Assembly: GCF_009935865.1 (NCBI RefSeq)
Contig: NZ_QWEL01000001.1
Coordinates: 62,001-126,000 of the forward strand
Source of the DNA: Odoribacter sp. Z80
GTDB taxonomy: Bacteria > Bacteroidota > Bacteroidia > Bacteroidales > Marinifilaceae
Length of the DNA stretch: 64,000 bases
Direction of reading: 5' to 3'
Positions 35,293 to 44,357 of this stretch are shown one piece after another. The notes beneath the pieces were generated by a model. It did not search any database, had not been told where the DNA came from, and was given only the letters and a program-made list of their open reading frames with translations. Made by a program: the position numbers and the translations under genes. The stretch's first letter is position 1; each line of letters begins with the position of its first letter.

Positions 35293-37482
35293 TTATTCAA
35301 GCATGGAGTCGTGCCGGTTGACTTTCAGGATTCCTGACAAGTGTTTCAGGCGGGAAATTAATTGGTCCAGATGCTCGGTATTGTCGATAAGTACCGTAAT
35401 GTTACCGTCAAAAAGTCCTTCAGAGGAGTTGATGGAGATGGCCCGTAAAGTAGCGTGAGGGTCCTTGGCTATCAGTTCGGTTATTTTGTTGATAATGTTG
35501 CCTTCTCCTTTTCCTGTCAGGTTCAGTATAGTCTGATAGGAAGTTGCTCCGTCGTTGGTCCATTGTGTTTTTACGATGCGATAGGGATAGCGCCTCATCA
35601 GTTCCTGTGCATTTTTACATTGCCGGCGGTGCACTTTGATACCTTCTCCTATGGATACAAATCCGATAATGTCGTCTCCGTAGACCGGATTACAGCATCG
35701 GGCAAATTTGTAGTCTACGTTATCTACGTTTTTATCAATCAACAGGACATCCTCATCTATTTTTCTGGGACGTTCTACTTTTATATCTTTAGGGATTGTG
35801 ATTGATGAGGGTTTTTCTTCCGGTTGGATTAATATTTCCTTGATCTCTGACGGTTCATGTTTTCCGATGGCTACACCATGATATAAATCCAACGCAAACT
35901 TGTATTTGTAGTGGTGCATCAGTTTGCGTATGATTTCATCTGTAAATTCGATTTTCCAGTTTTTGAATCGCCGCATCAGCATTTCTTTGCCGATGTCTGC
36001 CTGGTGGTTGATTTCTTCATTCAGAAACTGGCGGATTTTATTCCGGGCTTTGGAGGTGACCGTAAAGTTGAGCCAGTCTGCTTTCGGCTGTTGATTGGCT
36101 GCGGTGATAATGGAAATCTGATCGCCGTTTTTCAGGACATATTTTAAGGTTTCGTTGCGGTCGTTGACTATACCTCCGACACATTTACCTCCGATATTGG
36201 TATGAATGGCATAGGCAAAGTCGAGGAGAGTAGCTCCTGCTTGCAGGGTGATAAGGTCTCCTTTGGGAGTAAATACATGTACTTCCTTATCCTGCAGGTT
36301 GATTTTCATATCGTCCAGCAAATCGATGGCGTTGTCTTTGTTGCTTTCCAGAATCTCCCGCAGTTCGTTCAGCCAGTTTTCAATGACAGAATCTGAAGTG
36401 CCTCCTTTGTATTTCCAGTGGGCGGCGAACCCTTTTTCGGCAATTTCATCCATTCTTTCCGTACGGATTTGTACTTCGACCCAACGGTTGCGCGGTCCCA
36501 GAACGGTGGTTTGCAGGGATTCATAGCCATTGGATTTGGGTACCGAAATCCAGTCGCGTAACCGTTGGGGGTTTGGGGTATATTTATCAGTGACGATAGA
36601 GTATACCCTCCAACAATCGGGTTTTTCATTTTCTCCGGTACTGTCGATGATAAAGCGAACGGCAAAGATGTCGTAGATTTCTTCAAATTCTACCTGGCTT
36701 TTCCGCATTTTATTCAGGATGGAAGCGATGGTTTTGGTGCGGTATTTCATTTTGTATTTTATACCGCGCCGGTCGAGTTCTGTAGTGATGGGAGCGATAA
36801 ACTCGGCGATATAAGCTTCCCGGGCATTTTTAGAGTCTTTTAATTTTTGTTCTATTTCTTTGTATATGTGAGGATTGGAATAGCGCAGGGCGGTATCTTC
36901 CATTTCGGATTTAATGTTATACAGCCCCAGCCGGTGGGCAAAGGGAATGTAGATGTAGCTGGTTTCCATGGCCAGTTGTTTTTGTTCATCGGCGGAAAGA
37001 GCGTCTGCTTGTCGCAGGGCGTGTAATTTTTCGGCCAGGAAGATTAACTGAACCCGGATGTCTTCTGCAAAACTCAATAATAATTTGCGGAAGTTTTCTG
37101 AATTGACAATTCGCTGGGTGGCATAAATATGGCTGATGTCTTTCAGGCCTTTGATGATTTGCCATACTTTATCCCCGAACATTTCTCTCACTTGTTGGAG
37201 TGAGAGCATTTCTTTCTCTACGGTTTTGTGCAACATGGCACATATGATGGATGTACGTCCTAAGCCGATTTCCTGAGTAATAATCAGGGTAATATCCAGA
37301 ATTTTCAGGATTTCCCCATAATCGAGTTGTTCTGAAATGGTTTCGTTTTGGATGGCGATTTTGAAAGCCTGGCGGATTTGGCGTATATCTTCTGAAGAGA
37401 TAAGATTACGGCAGGATTTCAGGACAGATGTGTATTTGCTGAGTATGAGGGGACGGTATTGCGATTTTTCCAGTGCTTTCAT
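35293..37482 (-). CDS. RelA/SpoT-family (p)ppGpp synthetase with degenerate hydrolase domain
   Basis: 729-residue stringent-response enzyme. Domains: N-terminal HD-type hydrolase remnant (~50-190), synthetase (~230-370), TGS (~405-470), helical and ACT-type regulatory end. The HD motif is HKTVEK (85-90) where active enzymes have HDxxED, and LAEKLHALR replaces LADRLHNMR; the first metal His is also missing. The synthetase retains YDIFAVRFI, SNGYESLQTTV and EVQIRTERMDEIAEKGFAAHWKYK. So it should make but not degrade (p)ppGpp. A separate SpoT-type hydrolase must exist elsewhere. Confidence 0.9.
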   Translation of the reverse strand: MKALEKSQYRPLILSKYTSVLKSCRNLISSEDIRQIRQAFKIAIQNETISEQLDYGEILKILDITLIITQEIGLGRTSIICAMLHKTVEKEMLSLQQVREMFGDKVWQIIKGLKDISHIYATQRIVNSENFRKLLLSFAEDIRVQLIFLAEKLHALRQADALSADEQKQLAMETSYIYIPFAHRLGLYNIKSEMEDTALRYSNPHIYKEIEQKLKDSKNAREAYIAEFIAPITTELDRRGIKYKMKYRTKTIASILNKMRKSQVEFEEIYDIFAVRFIIDSTGENEKPDCWRVYSIVTDKYTPNPQRLRDWISVPKSNGYESLQTTVLGPRNRWVEVQIRTERMDEIAEKGFAAHWKYKGGTSDSVIENWLNELREILESNKDNAIDLLDDMKINLQDKEVHVFTPKGDLITLQAGATLLDFAYAIHTNIGGKCVGGIVNDRNETLKYVLKNGDQISIITAANQQPKADWLNFTVTSKARNKIRQFLNEEINHQADIGKEMLMRRFKNWKIEFTDEIIRKLMHHYKYKFALDLYHGVAIGKHEPSEIKEILIQPEEKPSSITIPKDIKVERPRKIDEDVLLIDKNVDNVDYKFARCCNPVYGDDIIGFVSIGEGIKVHRRQCKNAQELMRRYPYRIVKTQWTNDGATSYQTILNLTGKGEGNIINKITELIAKDPHATLRAISINSSEGLFDGNITVLIDNTEHLDQLISRLKHLSGILKVNRHDSMLE

Positions 37483-37556
37483 AGTGTAAGTTTTGTGCCT
37501 ATCATTTATGCCATAAAAATAGCGAATTCTTTTTAAGATTATTGGGGAGGAAATTC

Positions 37557-37564
37557 TATTTTTG
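37557..37564 (+). promoter_or_regulatory. -7 element TATTTTTG for the large orphan-nth-lipA-lipB run
   Basis: Exact TAnnTTTG match 46 bp upstream of ATG 37611. Confidence 0.55.
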
Positions 37565-37610
37565 TGTGAATTTTTGTTGAAAAATGTGTGTTATTTTATT
37601 CTTTAAGATA

Positions 37611-40600
37611 ATGAATCTGAAAAGTATAATTCTGGAAGGGTTGTTGATGGTCTGTTTTCCGGCGATGCTTTGGGCTCAGGAGGCGAAAATACGAAGTGAA
37701 AAAATGGAGGAGCTTTTTAAGATGTTGCGTCCTGCAGACCGAAAAATTTTGGTGGATGGGCATGTGGAAGCGATGACTTCTGCTTTTTTTTCAGAGGAGG
37801 AAAAAAAGCAGATAGACAACACTTTTCAGGAGTTGCAGGGGTTGCGGGTAGCAGTAAGTCCTGAATTGAGAAACTTTATAGAGTGTGTGAACGGATTTTT
37901 CCGGCGTAATGAGAAGGCTAATTTCCAGGTATGGATGGCAGCGATGGATGAGGTGTTGAATGTTTCAGAGAGAAAACGGCAGGCGGTGAGAGATTTTCTG
38001 GAAATGACTGCTCCGGTAGCGGCCGGGCAGTTTTTATTCCGGGGGTCCAGTCATCAGTGGTTGGTGTATGGTCCGATGATATGGCGGGAGGGCAAGCCTT
38101 TAAGGGTGGAGTTTCAGCAAGGGGATTTGGTATGCCGTACCCGGAAGGATTCGATATTTATCAAGGGGACTTCCGGCAGTTGGATGCTGGGAACCGACAA
38201 CTTGGATGCTGTGGGAGGGAAGGTGGATTGGAACCGGGAGGGAGATGAGCGTTATGCTGAATTGTCTTCTTTCCGGATTGTTTTATCTTCTTCCGGTTAT
38301 ACGGCCGATTCGGTGTTTTTTAATTATCCTTCCAGGTATTCCCGTCCTTTATCGGGAAAGTTGAGAGACAATGCATTGAAATATGAACGGGGAAAAGGGG
38401 TGCCTTTCCCTGAGTTTGTTTCTTATGATTTTAACATTTATATTCCGGATTTATACCCTGCCATTTCATATTGCGGTGGGGTGTCGTATGCCGGTGATAA
38501 GTTTTCGGGGGTTGGTACGGAGGAACACCCGGCTACTTTGAAAATTGCGCCCAACGATACGATTAGTATGTCGTTGCTGGCGAAACAGTTTGCTTTTGAT
38601 TCTTTGCTGGTGAGGTCGGGGCAAGCTGAAATGGTGATTCAACTGGATTCCGGTGAAATTACACATACGGATATTAATTTTGCCTATGCACTACCTCGTA
38701 ACACAGTGACGGTAAAACGCATCAGCGAACAAAGTTTACATCTGCCTTTTAAGGATACCTACCATTGTATTCTGTTTGATATGGAAGAAATTATATGGCC
38801 TTTGGACAGTACCTATATGGAGATGAGAATGAGCAACCGTTCCGGTTTGTTTAAGGCGACTATAGAGTCTTTAAATTATTTTAGTGATAATCTTTATGAT
38901 AATTTACAGGGGTTGGATGAGGTTAATCCTTTGAACGGTCTGTTGAAATGTTCCATGGAGCGTGGAACGGAAACCTTTACGATTGCTGAGTATGCCGAAT
39001 ACCTGAAAAAACCTGCTGATCAGTTACGGAAGCAAGTTATTTTGTTGTCTTATAACGATTTTGTCGACTATAATGAAAACAGGGATGAAGTCACTCTAAA
39101 GCCCCGGTTGTTTGACTATACAAAGGCCAGGGTTGGAAAACAGGATTATGACAACATCCGTTTCTTTTCTTTGCCCGAAAAGTCCAGGACCAATGCCCGT
39201 CTGGATGTGAGGAATTTTAATTTAAGAATTTTGGGGGTAGAGAAGTTTGTTATTAGCGAATCGCGGAATATATCTGTAGAGCCTTCTGATTTGCAGGTGG
39301 TTATGCTTAAAAACCGGGATATGGAGTTCAATGGGAAGTTAAAGGCCGGGATGTTTGATATGTTTGGGAAGAACTTATTTTTTTCGTATGACCGATATAC
39401 GATTGATTTGGCTAAGGTGGATTCGACCAGTATGTATCTGGCCGGGAAAAATAAACATTTGCGGGGAGAGAAGATAAAATCGCTGATCCGGGACATTACG
39501 GGAGAGATTGTGATTGACAAGCCTGATAACAAATCCGGTAAGAAAGAAGAAGAAGGATTTCCCGTACTGAATTCTACCAAAGAGTCATACGTTTATTTTG
39601 ATGATCCGGCAATTCAGGAGGGAAAATATAAACGGGACAGTTTTTATTATGTGATCAAACCTTATACCATAAAGGGGATTAATGATGCCGGGAAGTTCCG
39701 TTATGCTTTTGACGGGACCCTTATTTCCCATATTGTCTCTCCGATAGAAGATACTTTACGTCTGATGCCTGACCACGCTTTGGGACTGTCTTACCGGACT
39801 CCGGAGACCGGAATAGAGTTGTATGGTCAAGGGACTATTACCGAGCGTGTGAGATTGGACCGACGGGGATTTGTGGCAGACGGCAGGGTGGAATTGAATA
39901 AGGCCGGTTTTCAGTCGGATAGTATACTGATGTTGCCCCAGCTGATGATGGCGCAAACGCCTGAGGTGAAGATAGACTCCATTCCGGGGGTACGGCCTGA
40001 AGCTTATGGGAAGGAGGTACAGATTGCTTATTTGCCGGCTGAAGGAAATCTGAAAGTAACATCGACAGCAACTCCTTTCGATGTGTATGGCGGGAGGGTT
40101 AAACATACCGGTACTTTATTTGTTTATGACGACAATATGAATGCTTCCGGAAAGTTAGAACTGGAGGGTGCTTCCTTAAGTTCGGATTTATTCCGTTTAT
40201 GCGCGGACGACATCCATTCGGAAAAAACGGCTTTGAATATTGCTTCTATCCTGAATAAAAACATCCAGTTGAATACTTCGAATGTCAAGGCGGATATTGA
40301 TTTGGTTGCCAATAAAGGCGAGTTTGTGAACAATACGGCATCCAACCATGTGGAGTTCACCTCTTGTCGTTACCGTTGCTCTTTTGAGAGTTTTATCTGG
40401 TATATGAAAGAAGCTTATCTGAATATCGGGTTGGAAGACCCGGTTTTGTTGGAAAAATTGTGGAAGATGGAAGTTCCGGAACAGTTGCCCAATCAGGGGA
40501 GGAATGTATTTGTCTCTACGGACCGCCTGACTGATTCGCTGACTTTCGTTGCACCTCAGGCCCGTTATGATTTGAAAAACGGGGATATTGCCTGTCATTG

Positions 40601-41996
40601 GGTAAATCATATTGATGTGGCAAACGGACGCTTTTATCCGGGGAAGGGCGACGTATTTATTGATGCAACGGGACATATTCGTGATTTTACGGCCGGGAGG
40701 TTGCTGTGTGAACGCCAGGATTCTTTAAAAGTGCTGACAGAAGTTGACCTGAAATTGAAAGGAAAATACCATTTTGAGGGTGCCGGTAATTTTTTGTATG
40801 TCAGTGAGGAAAACAAAAAGAGCCCGGTTCGTTTTACGGAATTGGGAGTTGATACTTCCCGGCTGATTATGGCGGGTGCTGTGTTGACAGAAGAAAAGCC
40901 TTTGTTGTTGAATGACGGGTTGGTTTTTAAAGGAAAAGTGACCTTGTTTTCCAGGAAACCTCATTTATTTTTTGCAGGAGCTGTGGATTTGACGGCAGAT
41001 AAGGCCTATTTGAAACATACCTGGCTGGCAGTGAATGATTTCCTGGATGAACGCAGTATACGGATACCTGTACAGACGGAAAGCCGGAATGACAAGTACC
41101 AACGAATTTATAACGGTATGTTTTTGAATACAGACAAAGCTTTTAAACCTTATGCCGCTTTTATGAGTAACCGTTTGTTTTATAAGGACGATCTTTTAAT
41201 TGGGGGAAGCGGGAAGCTGGAATGGTCGGCTCCGCTAAAACAATATATTATTTCGGATACGCTGGCTGACCGGCACTATCGTTTTCGTTACGATACGGAA
41301 ACCGGTGTTGTTTCTGCTTATGGTCCGCTTGATTTAAATTTGAATATGCCGGGAGTTGTTCAAAGAATGGCCGGAGATATCAGTTATCATTTGCAGACTG
41401 AAAAACTGAAAATGGAGGATGTTCTCTGTTTGCTTGATTTTTCAATATTGGGGAAAATGGAAGTCGTGTTGCTGAAAGATTTTGCGGATAAGAAGTTAAA
41501 AACGATTCAACTGGATGGTGGTTTGCAGGAGAAGATATATGAAGTTTATGGCAAGACTGCCATGCCGGCAATTGAAAAACAATATGGCAAGGTGGCTTAT
41601 CACGTACCTGATTCTTTGAGCCAAATGTTTATGTTGGATTCATTGGAATTCACCTGGAATGCGCAGACCCGCTCTTATGTTTCTAACGGACAGGTCAGGA
41701 TTGTGGCAGTAAAGGGCAGACCGGTGGAAAGGGTGATGAATATAAAACTGGAAATATTGCGAAGTCGTTCGGAAGATCAATTTTTTATGTATATTTTTGA
41801 CGATCAGATGTGGTATTATTTTGAGTATTCAGACCAGAGTCTGTATACGCTTTCTTCGAATGAGGAATATAATACTGTCGTAAAGCTGGAAAAAGCGGAT
41901 AAGAAGGTGGTGTGGAATAAAGAGAAAGAGATTTTGTATACCATTACTTTATGTCCGGAATCTAAAAAGGAGCGTTTTTTGAAGAGAATAAAATAA
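37611..41996 (+). CDS. Very large exported protein of unknown function (1461 aa)
   Basis: No family recognised. ATG 37611 starts a clear signal peptide (MNLKSIILEGLLMVCFPAMLWAQ); the frame from 37584 adds residues that would disrupt it. The mature part is rich in beta-strand and Asp/Tyr, without Cys pairs, membrane helices or an outer-membrane or T9SS sorting end. An internal acidic-basic stretch (DKPDNKSGKKEEEG) near 640-655 divides two halves. The second half contains many strand-like blocks such as GFVADGRVELNKAGFQSDSILM, reminiscent of long beta-solenoid or AsmA-like repeats, but that is an impression only. Its stop is 13 bp before nth, so it is probably co-transcribed with the DNA-repair and lipoate genes. 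Confidence 0.8.
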   Translation: MNLKSIILEGLLMVCFPAMLWAQEAKIRSEKMEELFKMLRPADRKILVDGHVEAMTSAFFSEEEKKQIDNTFQELQGLRVAVSPELRNFIECVNGFFRRNEKANFQVWMAAMDEVLNVSERKRQAVRDFLEMTAPVAAGQFLFRGSSHQWLVYGPMIWREGKPLRVEFQQGDLVCRTRKDSIFIKGTSGSWMLGTDNLDAVGGKVDWNREGDERYAELSSFRIVLSSSGYTADSVFFNYPSRYSRPLSGKLRDNALKYERGKGVPFPEFVSYDFNIYIPDLYPAISYCGGVSYAGDKFSGVGTEEHPATLKIAPNDTISMSLLAKQFAFDSLLVRSGQAEMVIQLDSGEITHTDINFAYALPRNTVTVKRISEQSLHLPFKDTYHCILFDMEEIIWPLDSTYMEMRMSNRSGLFKATIESLNYFSDNLYDNLQGLDEVNPLNGLLKCSMERGTETFTIAEYAEYLKKPADQLRKQVILLSYNDFVDYNENRDEVTLKPRLFDYTKARVGKQDYDNIRFFSLPEKSRTNARLDVRNFNLRILGVEKFVISESRNISVEPSDLQVVMLKNRDMEFNGKLKAGMFDMFGKNLFFSYDRYTIDLAKVDSTSMYLAGKNKHLRGEKIKSLIRDITGEIVIDKPDNKSGKKEEEGFPVLNSTKESYVYFDDPAIQEGKYKRDSFYYVIKPYTIKGINDAGKFRYAFDGTLISHIVSPIEDTLRLMPDHALGLSYRTPETGIELYGQGTITERVRLDRRGFVADGRVELNKAGFQSDSILMLPQLMMAQTPEVKIDSIPGVRPEAYGKEVQIAYLPAEGNLKVTSTATPFDVYGGRVKHTGTLFVYDDNMNASGKLELEGASLSSDLFRLCADDIHSEKTALNIASILNKNIQLNTSNVKADIDLVANKGEFVNNTASNHVEFTSCRYRCSFESFIWYMKEAYLNIGLEDPVLLEKLWKMEVPEQLPNQGRNVFVSTDRLTDSLTFVAPQARYDLKNGDIACHWVNHIDVANGRFYPGKGDVFIDATGHIRDFTAGRLLCERQDSLKVLTEVDLKLKGKYHFEGAGNFLYVSEENKKSPVRFTELGVDTSRLIMAGAVLTEEKPLLLNDGLVFKGKVTLFSRKPHLFFAGAVDLTADKAYLKHTWLAVNDFLDERSIRIPVQTESRNDKYQRIYNGMFLNTDKAFKPYAAFMSNRLFYKDDLLIGGSGKLEWSAPLKQYIISDTLADRHYRFRYDTETGVVSAYGPLDLNLNMPGVVQRMAGDISYHLQTEKLKMEDVLCLLDFSILGKMEVVLLKDFADKKLKTIQLDGGLQEKIYEVYGKTAMPAIEKQYGKVAYHVPDSLSQMFMLDSLEFTWNAQTRSYVSNGQVRIVAVKGRPVERVMNIKLEILRSRSEDQFFMYIFDDQMWYYFEYSDQSLYTLSSNEEYNTVVKLEKADKKVVWNKEKEILYTITLCPESKKERFLKRIK

Positions 41997-42009
41997 ATGA
42001 CCGGGAATA

Positions 42010-42672
42010 ATGACTATCAAGGAAAGATATCAGGGTATTTTAAACTGGTTTGCTGAGCATATGCCGGTGGCGGAAACTGAATTGCAATACCAGAATCCTT
42101 TCGAACTTATTGTGGCTGTTATTTTGTCTGCTCAGTGTACAGACAAACGGGTGAATATGACTACTCCTGCTTTATTCGGGCGTTTCCCGGATGCTGCCGC
42201 TATGGCAGAAGGAAGTGTTGAGGAGATTTATCAATTGATAAAATCCATTTCTTACCCCAATAATAAGGCCAGGCATTTGTCGGAAATGGCTAAGAAGTTA
42301 ATGGCGGATTTTGATGGGGTAGTGCCTGGCGATATGGATTTATTGCAGACTTTACCGGGTGTGGGACGGAAGACGGCGAATGTCGTTATGGCTGTTGCTT
42401 TCGACCAGCCTGCCATGCCGGTCGATACGCATGTTTTCCGGGTGACGAACCGGATGGGCCTGGTGTGCACCAAGACTCCCCTTGAAACAGAAAAGATTTT
42501 GGTGAAAAATATTCCGGCTTCGGTTCTTTCTACTGCTCATCATTGGTTTATCCTGCATGGCCGTTATGTGTGTCTGGCCCGTAAGCCGAAATGTGAGGAG
42601 TGTGGTGTCCGGGAATGGTGTAAATATTTTAGGAAAAATATTTTATTGCAAGGAAAAGAATATGGAGAATAG
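42010..42672 (+). CDS. nth: Endonuclease III
   Basis: DNA glycosylase/AP lyase removing oxidised pyrimidines. Helix-hairpin-helix LPGVGRKTANVV with the catalytic Lys, the Asp in PVDTHVFRVTNRMGL, and a C-terminal [4Fe-4S] motif C-x6-C-x2-C-x5-C (CLARKPKCEECGVREWC). The 220-residue length is standard. The lipA start lies inside its last codons (11-nt overlap). Confidence 0.95.
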   Translation: MTIKERYQGILNWFAEHMPVAETELQYQNPFELIVAVILSAQCTDKRVNMTTPALFGRFPDAAAMAEGSVEEIYQLIKSISYPNNKARHLSEMAKKLMADFDGVVPGDMDLLQTLPGVGRKTANVVMAVAFDQPAMPVDTHVFRVTNRMGLVCTKTPLETEKILVKNIPASVLSTAHHWFILHGRYVCLARKPKCEECGVREWCKYFRKNILLQGKEYGE

Positions 42673-43528
42673 CAGAAGAAAGCCGGAATGGTTGAAGATT
42701 AAACTGCCGATGGGAAAGTTGTCGGTGGAGGTATTGAATACTATCCGGGGACATCAGTTGAATACCATTTGTACAAGTGGCCGGTGTCCCAATCAGGGAG
42801 AGTGTTGGGGGTGTGGTACAGCCACTTTTATGATAGCCGGAAACATCTGTACGAGGGCTTGCAAGTTTTGTAATGTGACCACAGGAAAACCTTTGCCTCT
42901 GGATCCGGGGGAGCCTGGTCATGTGGCCGAATCGGTAAGATTGCTGAAGCTGAAGCATGTGGTGCTGACTTCTGTTGACCGGGATGATCTGGATGATTTG
43001 GGAGCAGCCCATTGGGTAAAAGTTATTCGTGCGATACGGGAGGTTAATCCCGGTACCACTATGGAAGTGCTGATTCCGGATTTTCAGGGGCGGCCGGAAT
43101 TGGTGCAACAGGTGATAGAAGCGCGGCCGGATGTTATTTCCCACAATCTGGAGATGGTGCGCCGTTTGTCGGGAAGTGTCCGGAGCCGGGCCACTTACGA
43201 GGTGTCTCTGAAAGTCCTCCAACAGGTGGCTGCTTGTGGTATTGTGGCTAAATCGGGAATTATGCTGGGGTTAGGAGAAACGAAGGAGGAGGTATTGGAA
43301 GTGATGGATGACCTTCGCTCTGTCGGTTGCCAGGTGATGACCATTGGCCAGTATCTGCAACCGACGGAAAAAAATATAGAAGTAAAGGAATACATCCGTC
43401 CGGAGGTATTTGAAGAGTATAAAAAAACAGGCCTGGCGAAAGGTTTTCGTTTTGTAGAAAGCGGTCCCCTGGTGCGTTCCAGTTATCATGCTGAGAGGCA
43501 TTGCCGGCCTACCGGAACTGAAAGATGA
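42662..43528 (+). CDS. lipA: Lipoyl synthase
   Basis: Radical SAM enzyme inserting two sulfurs into octanoyl groups on lipoyl domains. The auxiliary cluster motif CTSGRCPNQGECW and the radical-SAM motif CTRACKFC are both present, and the C-terminal RSSY motif supplies the Ser ligand. ATG 42662 gives 288 residues, the normal length; a longer frame from 42557 lies within nth and is rejected. It overlaps nth by 11 nt and lipB by 4 nt, indicating translational coupling. Confidence 0.96.
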   Translation: MENSRRKPEWLKIKLPMGKLSVEVLNTIRGHQLNTICTSGRCPNQGECWGCGTATFMIAGNICTRACKFCNVTTGKPLPLDPGEPGHVAESVRLLKLKHVVLTSVDRDDLDDLGAAHWVKVIRAIREVNPGTTMEVLIPDFQGRPELVQQVIEARPDVISHNLEMVRRLSGSVRSRATYEVSLKVLQQVAACGIVAKSGIMLGLGETKEEVLEVMDDLRSVGCQVMTIGQYLQPTEKNIEVKEYIRPEVFEEYKKTGLAKGFRFVESGPLVRSSYHAERHCRPTGTER

Positions 43529-44205
43529 AATCAATAAAAACCAAGTTACTGGATTTAGGCCGGAAAGGGTACCGTGAAGTCTGGGAATTGCAGGAACAGT
43601 TGTTGGAGGAAGTAAAGGAGAAAAAATTCCGGGGGGAATGTTTTACAAACTATTTGCTTTTGGTAGAGCATGGACCGGTATATACTTTGGGAAAAAGCGG
43701 CAATGAAGCGAATATGCTGCTTGGTTCTCTTCAGTTAAGGGCTCAGCAGGCTGAATTTATAAAAGTGGACCGCGGAGGGGATATTACTTTTCATGGACCG
43801 GGCCAGTTGGTGGTTTATCCCATTATAGACCTGGAGAGTCTGGAAATCGGAGTGAAAGAATATGTGGACAGGCTGGAAGAAATTGTTATCCGGACCATTG
43901 CGGTTTACGGAATAGAAGGGAAACGACTGGCGGGAGCTACCGGGGTGTGGCTTGAACCGGAGACTTCGAGGGCCCGGAAAATCTGTGCTATCGGAGTAAA
44001 ATGTTCCCGCTTTGTTACTATGCATGGTTTTGCTTTGAATGTGAATACCGATTTGAACTATTTTAATTATATCCATCCTTGCGGTTTTGTAGACAAGGGA
44101 GTTACTTCCATTTGCCGGGAGAAGGGGAAGAAGGCAGAGATGCAGGAAGTAAAAAAAGAGGTTTGCTGCTATTTTGAGAAGGTGTTTGGTTTGGAATTCA
44201 TTTAA
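43525..44205 (+). CDS. lipB: Octanoyl-[acyl-carrier protein]:protein octanoyltransferase
   Basis: Transfers octanoate from ACP to lipoyl domains before LipA acts. Signature RGGDITFHGPGQLVVYPIIDL and the catalytic pair: Cys of IHPCGFVDKGVTSI and Lys of ICAIGVKCSRFVTMHGFALNV. The 226-residue length fits. ATG overlaps the lipA stop (ATGA). A 152-bp gap follows to the next gene, so this ends the run. Confidence 0.95.
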   Translation: MKSIKTKLLDLGRKGYREVWELQEQLLEEVKEKKFRGECFTNYLLLVEHGPVYTLGKSGNEANMLLGSLQLRAQQAEFIKVDRGGDITFHGPGQLVVYPIIDLESLEIGVKEYVDRLEEIVIRTIAVYGIEGKRLAGATGVWLEPETSRARKICAIGVKCSRFVTMHGFALNVNTDLNYFNYIHPCGFVDKGVTSICREKGKKAEMQEVKKEVCCYFEKVFGLEFI

Positions 44206-44357
44206 TTTTCCCGGAGATTGATTTTATTCCTTTAATTTAAGGATTCACTCCTCATTTTCGGGTATTCATTCACTCTTTCTTTTGATATAGACGGATTTCC
44301 GTTAAACTTGTGTATAGCATAAATATAGATGCGAACAGAATAACTATTGAGTAAAAA

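Noticed and set aside
44244-44276. Direct repeat ATTCACTC, 25 bp apart, before the metalloprotease gene
   Set aside because: Only 8 bp long with AT-rich flanks; chance occurrence cannot be excluded and it does not match the repeat before susC.
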